This document shows positions 11,360-21,734 of a DNA stretch of 64,000 nucleotides, piece by piece. Numbering within the stretch: the stretch's first letter is position 1; each line of letters begins with the position of its first letter. Source of the DNA: Rhynchospora pubera (Eukaryota; Streptophyta; Magnoliopsida; Poales; Cyperaceae); the NCBI GenBank assembly GCA_028095005.1, contig CM051460.1, positions 186,542,742 to 186,606,741 on the forward strand. Direction: 5' to 3'. Both the position numbers and the translations under genes were made by a program. The notes under the pieces are model-generated. The model was not told the DNA's origin, did not search any database, and saw only the letters and a list, made by a program, of their open reading frames with translations.

Positions 11360-13843
11360 GTAGTACAGAGCTAGTAGCTCAATGTAAGGTACCTCCCTGT
11401 TTGTGTCTTTTATTGGCATCACGAGAAAAGAGGGCCTCATTCTGTTTTTGTTTTCGGAGAGGAGAGGAGCAGCAGAGATCCAACTTCCAAGCAAAGCATG
11501 GCTCCTTTGTTTTGTTCTCTAGCTACAGCCTTTTTGGCGCTGCGCTTTAATTCTCTGATTACTGCAGGCTGAGGCTCCTATCCTATTCAATGAAGACAGC
11601 GTTTTGTTTTGGGTTTTATCATCATACGTAGTACAATGCCTTTAATTCTTGTCTTGGTTTGCTTTTTACTATGTACCTGTCTTATTTAAGCATTAGCATG
11701 GGATTATGGGGCATAGCTGCTGTTTATTATAGTAGTTCAGCTTTGTGAAGTACAAACTGTACAATCAATCTTTAAGTAGGATAGTTTTGATATTAGGTTG
11801 TAAAAGGGTCATATTGAGAGGGTAGCATCAAATTGATAGTTGATTTATAGGTTGACGGATTGGTGATTTCTAGCAAAACTTAAATATATATATGCATAAT
11901 TGTAAGCATAGAAATATTGCATTGCGATCCCCAATAAAATTTGCTCAACTCATTTAGCCGATATACTAATGTCTAATGGTAATGCTATAATGCTCGTTAT
12001 GAAAATTCATAACTAAATATCAATAGAAATGTTAATTTGAGAACTAATGTGTGCTTGTGACTATGTATAAGAAAAGAAAATTTTTTTATTTGTCAAGATA
12101 TTATGTTTACAATGTTTCATGTCACTTTCTTCAAACTACTTGAAGCCTGTAATTATTAATTATGCTTCGAAGTGATTTAAAATGAAAAAAATATTATTCT
12201 CATGAACTAACAATGCCAGAATTTAGAATTATCTTATTCCTACGAGAGGATTTCAATTTGTGTTAAAAAAAAGACCTAGTGGAATATGGAAGCTCTAAGT
12301 CGTCCATCTTTGGGGAAAAAAATATAGAAATAATTAAGCCCAAGTTGAAACAAAGGATCAATTTCTCTTGATAGATAATCTAATCACCTCAATTATATAT
12401 CCTTGATATCCTAACGGTTTTAACTATCTTGTTGCTGTCTCTACTCTCCTTAATAAAAAGAAAAGAAGTACACTTATTTTAGAAATTATGATTAGGTGTA
12501 GCATGATAATTTTGTCAATTATTAAGAGCAAGTGATGGGCCAGGCAGGCTGAACAGGCTGTGAGATTCGTTAATATGTTGGTAAGAATACAATCCTTAAT
12601 TAATACCAAAGCTGGGTCCCACTTTCTGATTCTGGGTATACGCTCTGATTTGGCACCACATTTGATGTATGCCACGACACCATTTTTTAATAAATGATTC
12701 ACCTTTTTTTTGACAAACTAGCAACAAGTGTGTACATGTATGTCATCCCGTGCTGAAATTTGCACGGTATATTTTGAATATTTGGATGAAACCTTGGCAG
12801 AAAGTCTTATAACAGATCAATTGCGCCACTTTCGATTCCTGCATTCATATTGTCGAGTATTAAAAACGAGGAAAATGCAATATCTAGGAAATAATAACTT
12901 TTTAATATGAAGGAAAAAGTTGTTTAGTAGCAAATAGTAAGTAAAGTTTTTTTATGCATAACAGAGACGACGGACAACAATTTCTAATTTTGTTGAAATA
13001 TACTAATTAAAACGTGCAATTAGTCAAACCACAAAAATGCATTGTTATTACTAGTATCGGGATTGCAAGAATAATCAATTTCTGGAGCTAAACTGTTTGT
13101 CCTCTAAAAAAATTGCGAACAATTTGCAATTATCATAACTTAAAAATCACATTAATAACCACTGTTTTTTTTTTAAATGGATTAATAAACCACTTCAGCT
13201 GAAAGAAACAGGTGGCTTTGCAAAACGTGACAATCAAATTAAACAGCAGCAGCTGATGGAGGAATCAGTGCGTCCCTCCTGTGACTGTGCTCGCTGGGCT
13301 GGATTTAGTTTCAACTCTAGAAACTCTCAAATCGTTATTAAAAGAAATTCAGATAATTCCTTCTACTAGATTTCTTTTAATAAAAAGAAGGGAAAAAAAA
13401 GGAGGTGTAAAAATCTCAATAAAAAAAATGCGGTATGGGATGAGATGCCCCTGTACGGTCGGCGGGTCTACATAATCAGGCAGGAACTGTATACATGTTC
13501 CCTCAAATGCGATGCTCTCCATTTCATCATAAACTGGATATGTCCATTTTTTGAAGTATTTGTTACAATTTCACTGAATGAGTGAATGGTCTTAATTTTT
13601 TACTTTTGTAGAAACTATTTTTCCGTGTTTGTGTAATTTTTGAATGATGGGTCCAGCGGTAAATTTGCCTTAGCCATGCATACCGATCACTAGCTGTTCC
13701 CATGTAGCCAAGGACGGAGGTAATTAATAGGAACTGTTTCTCTGCTGTGGTCCTTTTTACTTGAATTGATACTCTTGTAATTTATGATGAACTTTTTTCT
13801 CGAAAGGATATCTTCTTTATTATAAAGCAGATTTCCATTTATG
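11360..13843. other. Intergenic with possible Helitron remnants
   Basis: No gene was recognised. A start TCTCTACTCTCCTTAATAAA at 12438 resembles Helitron 5' ends. A hairpin (CCGTGC/GCACGG at 12748-12769) with CTAG at 12718-12721 resembles a Helitron 3' end read on the minus strand. The two are not compatible as one element. The rest is AT-rich and featureless. Confidence 0.35.
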
Positions 13844-15453
13844 CCGAAAGTTTTTAAAATAGTATTAAATTAATATAATATATTAAAAATAATATCAATA
13901 TAATAAGTTTAATATAAATAGTATCACGAGATCGGAATCCTGGATTCCGAACGTTAGATCGGAATCCAGGATTCCGATCTAAGCTTTGATCGGATTCTGA
14001 GTTTCCGATCTAAGCTTAGATCGGAATCCGAGATTCCGATCTAAGCTTTTCAATTTTTTTATATATTATTTATTTATTTATTTATTTTATTAATTAGTTA
14101 AATAATTAGAAAAATAGATAATATATTGTAAAAATATTGAAAAAATGTGAAAAAAATCAGGAATAATTAAATTAAATTTTATATGTAATTTAGTATTTTT
14201 TGGGGAAATTAAATTTATTTTCATTTTAATTAATTAATTTAATTAAAATATAAATTTTTATAACTTATTTAATTAAAATATAAATTTTTATAACTTATTT
14301 AATTAAATGAACTGTACCATTTAAAAAGGATTATAAATTTTCAGAATTTGCAGGGATACAAAGGCATAATTTGAACATTAAAACTTTAAACAGGCTTAAC
14401 TTTTGATAGGAAGGTCCGTTTGGGGCGATCGAGGACATTCCGGAAAGCTGGCGACGAGATCTACGCATTTTACCCGGGTGAAACCCCGTATCGACCATTT
14501 TCGGACCCAAAAAACGCTCTCTGGACCTCCAAAATCCACTTTGAAAGTTTGCAAACCTAAAACCCACTCTAAACTACTAAAAATATTTTTTAAATCATAA
14601 ATTAATCATTAAAAAGAGAAATGCAGTAAATCAAGTGAATTTAGTCTTTCTTTTCCGTCTCAGTAAAACATCAATCTCCTGTGATTCCTTTCTAACGCAA
14701 TCCAGAAAGTGCTTCCTTGATCATGAGACTCGATATGATTGTTTAATATATAATATGAAAATAATATATACAGAGGACGACATCCGGGACGCATATCAAA
14801 TGGTTGTTTAAATTAATTAAAAATTTATACTTAATTATTCATTTTTTAATTAAATAAATTAATTAAATTTATATTTAATTAAATAAATTAATTAAATTTA
14901 TATTTAATTAAATAAATTAATTAAAAGGAAAATATATTTAATTTTCCAAAAAAAAATACTAAATTACATATAAAAATTTTTTAATTATTCCTGATTTTTT
15001 TTATATTTTTTCAATATTTTTAGAATATATTATCTATTTTTCTAATTAATTAACTAATTAATAAACTAATAAAAGAAAAAAAAATTTAATTTTCCCAAAA
15101 AATACTAAATTACATATAAAATTTAGTTTAATTATTCCTGATTTTTTCCATATTTTTAAATATTTTTACAATATATTATCTATTTTTTTAATTATTTAAC
15201 TAATTAATAAATTAAATAAATAAATAAATAATATATAAAAAAATTAAAAAGCTTAGATCGGAATCTCGGATTCCGATCTAAGCTTAGATTGGAAACTCAG
15301 AATCCGATCAAAGCTTAGATCGGAATCCTGGATTCCGATCTAACGTTCGGAATCCAGGATTCCGATCTCGTGATACTATTTATATTAAACTTATTATATT
15401 GATATTATTTTTAATATATTATATTAATTTAATACTATTTTTTAAAATTTCGG
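13844..15453. mobile_element. Mutator-like element with long inverted repeats built of palindromes
   Basis: It is flanked by a perfect 9-bp duplication, CCATTTATG (13835-13843 and 15454-15462), the Mutator-superfamily TSD size. Ends are CCGAAAG and TTTCGG. The arms (about 13844-14308 and 14815-15453) are near-perfect inverted copies. Each holds a row of about 24-bp palindromes with AGATCGGAATCC half-sites, followed by AT-rich sequence. The right arm also has an internal duplication (about 14950-15065 and 15085-15200). The loop (about 14310-14815) contains a GC-normal stretch (14400-14560) unlike the arms, possibly captured DNA. There is no transposase. Confidence 0.8.
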
Positions 15454-15462
15454 CCATTTATG

Positions 15463-15972
15463 TTAGCCAAGCGGCCCAAGCCCACCAGGGTGTAGGTTTG
15501 CACACTGCTATCGTGCTATGCTTCGGCTTCTTAGATGCTACATTGCCAAAATATATAAATAATAATAATAATTAGATTTCTCAAATCAAAGTTCTACAAT
15601 TGAATATATATACTAATAGTGTACGCATCTCAAATCTTAGATATACAAATATACAATACAATCTTTTTAATTATACGGACGTTCGCCAACTATAGATCGG
15701 CTATAAAAACTGACTGCATTTTTCCGAATAAATTTCCCAATTAGGCAATTAACATTTCAAATTTGAAATCAACCAGGATTTTGCCACATGGCCAACAAAT
15801 GATGTACTTTTAGCTCGTTCGTCCTTGCACAAAAGGGAGCATCCGTGCTAATTACGCATCTTCCTTCAACGGCTAAATGTGGGTCCTTGTTTGTTTAGTT
15901 TTTAGTATTTTTGTAAAGATTTGATTAGTATTTAGCATTACTAAATACTTGCCTAATCCCAGTTTATACATG
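15463..15972. other. Intergenic, no feature seen
   Basis: AT-rich spacer between two transposons. Nothing was recognised. Confidence 0.5.
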
Positions 15973-15977
15973 AGCTG

Positions 15978-17522
15978 TGTTGTCCCTAATGGAGGCGGCT
16001 TAACCAAGGTTTAGCGGAAGCGATTAAGGTTTTGGACCGGTTTGATATGAACTACCCTAACACAATTCAATTGGTACCCAATACAAGCAAGCACACAAGC
16101 AATTCAAGTATAGCAAGATAATAAAGAGAAAAAGAGAGAGAGAAATTGAACACTCGGTATGATTACGGAGTTCCGACCCGCTAGGAAATGCTAGCCTTAG
16201 TCGTACGTCTCCGGGAGTTCCGCTACCACGAAAGGGCGCGCTCCGTTCAATTCCACAACGAACGAGACTACAACTTCGAACCGAATCACCTCGTCACAAG
16301 GACACTCGAGTCGGATCGGCCTAACTCGAATGACACAACGGCCTCAAAGGAGAAGAACTCTCAACCTATTCCAACCTACACCTAGCGACAATGTCGGGGG
16401 GGGGTGGTGTTTGAGGCTACTAAATCTCTCGAGATGGTCTAGCTATGAAAAGCTCAAGTGGGAGAGTATCCCTATGCTCAAAGGCTTAATTCTGGTCTAA
16501 TTTTGCAAAGCAAAGCTCTCTCACTCGTTAGTTGGAGAGAGAACAAGGGGTGGATATATATAGGGCTCGAAATGAGCAGTTCCCCAGCAAAAACTGGCCA
16601 CAGCGTTGTACAACGCTGAATAGCATTATACAATGCTGGAATATGACCGTTGTAAAAACTAACGGCTAGTTAATATAGCCGTTGTTCTGTCAGAGCGTTG
16701 TGCAACGCTATATGCCGTTGCACAACGAAGGAGTGAACAGCCAAAGGAGAGCTCCGACAATTCCGTTGGAAATTGTCAGAGCGTTGCTTGCCACTGAATG
16801 GCGTTACACAACGTTAAAGGGAGACAAAAGGAACAACTCCGACAGATTCAACAGAGCGTTGTACAACTGTATATACCGTCACACAACGCTAACGTTACCC
16901 AACGCTGAAAGACGTTGGCTAACGTTACCCGCAACTTTACATGTAAAAACAACTGTTTACATGGGTTTTACATGGGACAGCGCTGTCTGAACATCGATGC
17001 AGCGCTGTCTGAACAGCACAGCTAACTTGGAATTTTGTGGCGTGGTGCAACGCTATATGGAGCGTTGCACGATGGTACTCAGGAAAATTTCCAAATTTTC
17101 AACTGTGGCGTTGTACAACACTACTGAGCGTTGTACAACGTTGTGACTCAGCGTTGCCTAACTCTATATAGCGTTGTGCAACGTTGATTCACAAAAGTCA
17201 GTTGTTCTAGTTTTGAAAACTCAGCGTTGTGTGCCACTATCTAGCGTTGTACGACGCTAGGTCATTGAAAATAGATTTTTGCTGGTTTATTGAGTTTTTC
17301 GCTATCTAGACCATTTCAAGGATAAACAAGGACTAAAGTATACCTTCTATCCTAGTCTAAACTAGCCTATAAGCTCTCCAAATACTTGATCTTGATCTTT
17401 CTTAGAGTTTTTATCCAAGTCCTCATAAATTGTGTCTTCTTCCTATAAAACTCAAAAAAGATTGTTAAATGCCAAATGATATTGTTTTGTAATCGACAAA
17501 CCTAGAGACGTTTAGTACAACA
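15978..17522 (-). mobile_element. Solo LTR with a palindrome-rich U3
   Basis: The unit starts TGTTGT and ends ACAACA (TG..CA rule) and is flanked by the 5-bp duplication AGCTG (15973-15977 and 17523-17527). There is no second copy and no internal domain, so it is a solo LTR of 1545 bp. Orientation is inferred as minus: a TATATATA box at 16555-16563 lies between the palindrome-rich segment (which would be U3) and the 15978-16550 segment (R-U5). A Copia-type origin is likely from the TSD and overall look, but not proven. Confidence 0.72.
16590..17275. repeat. Array of degenerate palindromes, consensus AGCGTTGTACAACGCT
   Basis: About 15 copies of a 16-bp near-palindrome or its half-sites lie irregularly over 690 bp inside the solo LTR. 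Examples are near 16597, 16697, 16855, 17050, 17106, 17130, 17172 and 17244. Variants change the central TA (TGTGCAAC) or replace a half-site (ACGTTACCCAACG). Spacing is not constant, so this is not a simple tandem repeat. Confidence 0.75.
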
Positions 17523-17527
17523 AGCTG

Positions 17528-19525
17528 CATTCTTTTTATTTCTTAAAATTGATTTTTTCTACCCTTATGGACATATTACACTCTTTGTTGTTTACTGCTC
17601 CTCTCCAGTTTCTGGACCAATACAGCTAGAGACCCTCAGTTGATAATGTCTGACAAATTTTCCTTAAAATCGACAGTTGATTGATGCATATATATTAAAA
17701 CGATCCTAATTCGTCTGATATTCTTCAAATCTACTAGCATATGTAGATATTGAGAGGATTTGCACCACTTAATTTGTGCCAAAAAGTGGAATCCGACTTT
17801 GCCCATAAATTAAATCAGAGTTAATTTTCTAATATTTTTTTTTAAAACTATACTGAATAAGAAGTATAGTCTCTTCGACTATTAAAGCCTATACTATTTG
17901 AAGTTTTCACCCTTCATTAAATAAGCATGTATTTGGTGTATTTAAATTGTAATATAACTTTAAAAAATAATATTACTATTTGTATTTTAATGTATAAACA
18001 ACCAAGTTGCTAATTATACCCTTGACGATCATATACGTCTCTATTTTGAGGGGGGGGGGGGTTATACACTTATACTCCAACTTTACTGAATAGTGAATAT
18101 ACAAATTATTATAGAAATTATTTTATTTAAAAAAATACAAGTTTTCGATAAATAATTTATTATTGCTAGAAAAAAATTCAAAGTATAACTCTAGTATGCA
18201 TTTTTAAATAAGCTACACCAATAATGTCGTATGAAATGCTCTTTTTCTTTCAGAAAAGTGAGTTGTGATTTTAAGAACTAACGGTCATGTTTCATAATAG
18301 CAACGCTCAGCAAATTTTCCCGGACCTCTCCTTTTCGGTCCAGCGAAACGTTATTAGAAGGAAAGGGAGAAATCAAAACTTCTGATCTAATTGATTTTTT
18401 CATAAACGATAAACCAACTATTCAATTAACGAGACTACAATTTCGAAGTCGTTATAAAATCATCATTTTTAAAGGACGACATGGCTTGCTAGCCCTCACA
18501 AAGAAAAAAAAAGGACGACATGAACATGACAACCATGTCAAAGCCAATTTACAAATCAAGACAAGAAAAACACATCTCACCATATTTTATTCTATTCAAT
18601 CTATAAATAAATTTTGTATATAACCTGAACGCCAGTTGCCACTTAACAAAGGAGAAGAATCATCTAGAGAATCACAACAATTACAACTGATTGGAGCAAC
18701 AACCAACTAAAAACATGTTTATTTCCCTAAATAGAAGCCTAGAAGGACATCCAATTGTTTTACTTTATTTATCGATAATAAATTCAACAAATAATTTGTT
18801 AATTCAGGCATTCAATTAAAGCATCCATTACCTCCGCATAAAGCGATTAGAATCCCCACAAGGAAAAACCAAGGACGATTTTGCATCATTGCATGTGCCT
18901 GGCAGAAGCATGTGAGGCTTTAGGTCTTGCATTTCTCGTTTTGGTTCTTTTGTGGCACTTTTTACATGGCAATTTCTGTTGCTAAAAGGGTTGTTGAGCA
19001 TTTATTTGATCACAATGCTAATTTTTTCATGACTAACGAAGCACTAGTGCATTCTCTAGTCTTGTGAGAGTATAAAAGAAAATGATGCATCATCATTCTT
19101 TCATTAGTCTTCAATTTACAGAAGTATATAAGAGAAATCGCCACAGAAGAACTGAGCAGTAGGTTTCTCAATTCTTCGAAAGACCTGTACTTAATGGGCT
19201 AATCATGGGTTTAACTCCCGAGGATTAGATTCTTGTTGAAGAAACTACCAAATTCACATAATAATTCGCTGAACCGTACGATCTATGACGCACATCACAT
19301 GCTCTATGGTGGCTGACGTGCAAGGTTTCTGACAAAAATAGACGAACAATGGCTGGAGTCTGAAGTGGTGATCCAAAAGTGGACCCGAATCCGAAAGTTG
19401 CAATCGGCCCATTGAAGATCCATTTTCATGTAATACAGGCTCAATGGGCTTTACTTTTTGATATTTCAATGGTCTTTATTTAAATAAAGGTCCATTTTAC
19501 GAGGATTCGAGGAACTTTGTAACAG
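17528..19525. other. Intergenic, AT-rich, with a poly-G run
   Basis: No gene or element boundary was recognised. A run of about 13 G occurs near 18050-18061. A short GGACGACATG phrase is repeated near 18472 and 18512. Confidence 0.5.
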
Positions 19526-19533
19526 GCTAACAG

Positions 19534-20002
19534 CAGGGGCGAAGTCAGGATTTGATAATAGGGGAGGCCGAGATCAAACTTCGAGTTGTTTGGCCGATCG
19601 ATTGAATATGATTGTATACATCAAAATTAAAAATAAAAGTAACTTTTTATATCACGTAAGATGCAACAAAAGAAACCATGGGATCAAGACTTTTCCAATA
19701 GTCTATTAAGATCCACTCACATAACTCAATCCCTCATCCCTGAAACTAAGAACAAAGTACCCTCAAATGAAATATTGAAACGGTACTAGAAGAATTAAAG
19801 GAGTGAGAAACTCGTTAGATGTGTAAAGAAGGAACATGATTAAATTTTCAACAGCTAATTTAACCGATGAAGAGAAAAAAAAAGACTACTAGCCAGTGGC
19901 TCTTATTTTAGTTGGGGGGACCAAGTAGGAGTTTGTATTAAAAAAAAATAAAAAAACAGGGTGGGCCAGACTCACTAGGGCCCTGCGCTGGCTTCGCCAG
20001 TG
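19534..20002. mobile_element. Non-autonomous hAT element (CAGGGGCGAAG family)
   Basis: The left end is CAGGGGCGAAGTCAG. The right end read in reverse is CACTGGCGAAGCCAG, so the terminal inverted repeats match with few changes. It is flanked by the 8-bp duplication GCTAACAG (19526-19533 and 20003-20010). The end sequence is of the widespread hAT-Ac type. Length is 469 bp and there is no coding region. Confidence 0.82.
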
Positions 20003-20200
20003 GCTAACAGCAAGTCGCCACATCCCTTGTCGGGCATAATGTGTTTTGGCATTCGGGTTAAATACGTGATCCAATAGACCAATAGTATAAATGTAATTAG
20101 ATACAAATAGTGAGCCACTCATTGCGTTATTTGAGGAATAACTCTAGCTTAATCGCCTAAAAAAATTACTCCAGCTTGATAGGTGATATAAGTCATGGAG

Positions 20201-21057
20201 TAGGGTTTATCAAACGGTCCGGTCCGGTCCGGTCCGGTCCAAACCCCCACGGTCCACGGGTTATCACGGGCCATGGGTTCACGGGTTCACGGGTCCAAAC
20301 GGGACGGGTTAGCACGGGCCACCTTTCAAACGTCGACCCAAACCCTTGGTAGACCCGGACCTATGTGAACCGGACGGGTAAAGATGGGTCGGGCCGGTCC
20401 GGTCCGGTCCGGTCCAAGTGGGTTTTTTCCAGATTTTTATTTTCCCTTTTTTCATTGTTTCAAAAAAATGGAGCTGGGCAAAAAAAATGGACCCGGACCT
20501 ATGTCGAAGCTTCATTGGAGCTGGGCAAAAAAAATGAAAGTTGCATTTATTATTTTGTTCTCTCCCTCTGTATTTATTGGAGCTGGGCGCGAAAATCAGA
20601 GAGCAGAGAGAGCTAAAAAGGGATACCAATACGGCAATACCTACGGGATGTTCTTCAAAAAAAAAAAAAAGGGAGGCCAATAGAACAGCGACACGTGGCG
20701 GAGCGTGCTGGCGCGTGCTGTGCGTGTCAGAGAGAGAGAGAGAGGGCAGAGGGGGTCGGGGACTTGGGGGAGTTGGGGTGACGAGAGAGAGAGATGGTTT
20801 TTTTTTTAATTGTTGGGTTTAAACGGGTCTAGACGGGTTTTCACGGGTTTAAGGTCCGGTCCAGGCCGGTCCACGGGTAAGAACGGGACGGGTTTAGAAC
20901 GGGTCTGTACTAAAATGTCGGCCCAAACCCGTGATAAACCCGACCCGTATCACCCCCTCGGTCCATCACGGTTTTTGACACGGTCCGGGTCGGGTCGGGA
21001 AACGAGGCGGGTTTGTCACGGGTCGGGTCTGACCCGCCGGATATGTGGTAAACACTA
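20201..21057 (-). mobile_element. Non-autonomous relative of the 42-54 kb hAT element
   Basis: It is flanked by the 8-bp duplication TCATGGAG (20193-20200 and 21058-21065). Ends are TAGGGTTTATCA and, in reverse, TAGTGTTTACCA. Subterminal zones are packed with GGTCC/ACGGG-type repeats, including a short GGTCC tandem at 20217-20240. Its left zone matches the reverse complement of the right subterminal zone of the autonomous hAT (46400-46520 plus 54197-54304), and its right zone matches that element's left zone (42456-42720). It is therefore an internally deleted, inverted relative, probably cross-mobilised. The interior (20460-20800) carries an AG tract and no gene. Confidence 0.85.
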
Positions 21058-21065
21058 TCATGGAG

Positions 21066-21734
21066 TCATAATTTGTTTATATTCTTACTAAAACTACTCT
21101 TGTATATATTATTCATTCAAATTTGAATCTATAACTGCGAGAACACAAATATTACTATTACTTATTCTCAATAATATGACATAAAAGTTGAGCCAATCGA
21201 AGCTATGTCTTAAACTTTTTTTATTATATCATTATTGACTATTGAGTATGCATAAATGTCCTAATTTGTATTATTTTAATATTTTTCTTTGGAATTTTTT
21301 GGACCGAAATAACAATTCTTATTTTATTGCTTGTATAGTTGTATTGTAATCAGTTTTTTTTTTTTTTTGTCTCCATTCAACTAACTATAGCAATTCAAGT
21401 GGTTCGCTATCCGGCGTTTCGTTGGGTTTTTGATCGGTCGATCTTTTTTCTTTAGAAACAATTTGGTTCGGTTTGTGTGTGTGCAAAACTGCAAACCGAA
21501 TAGAAAACATTTCATTATTTGCAGTGAACCGAGTAATTGCACGCCTCGTCTCGTCTTCCTGTTCCGATCTGGCGCGATCCAATTGCAAAGCGCGAAATCC
21601 TTCCTCTCTTGTGTAGTTTGTAGCAACCTAATTGTCAAGCAATCCTTCTCCTCTTCTAGTCTTCTTCTTTATTGTTTTTCTTTTTCGCCATTTGTGCCTT
21701 CCGTCTCTCCTCCCCTCCCCGATCTCGATCGTTC
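21066..21734. other. Promoter region and 5' UTR of the Rab3GAP1 gene
   Basis: AT-rich to about 21370, where there is a long T-run, then CT-rich leader sequence up to the start codon at 21735. No well-placed TATA box was singled out. Confidence 0.5.

Noticed and set aside
12438..12769. Complete Helitron
   Set aside because: The 5'-like start and the hairpin/CTAG end point in different directions and do not form one element; left as possible remnants only.
16590..17275. CRISPR-like or satellite array
   Set aside because: Units are palindromic, irregularly spaced and in a plant LTR with a 5-bp TSD; neither a CRISPR nor a regular satellite.
20309..20822. Several overlapping open frames on both strands
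   Set aside because: They lie in the GC-rich repeats of a non-autonomous hAT; repetitive composition keeps frames open without coding.
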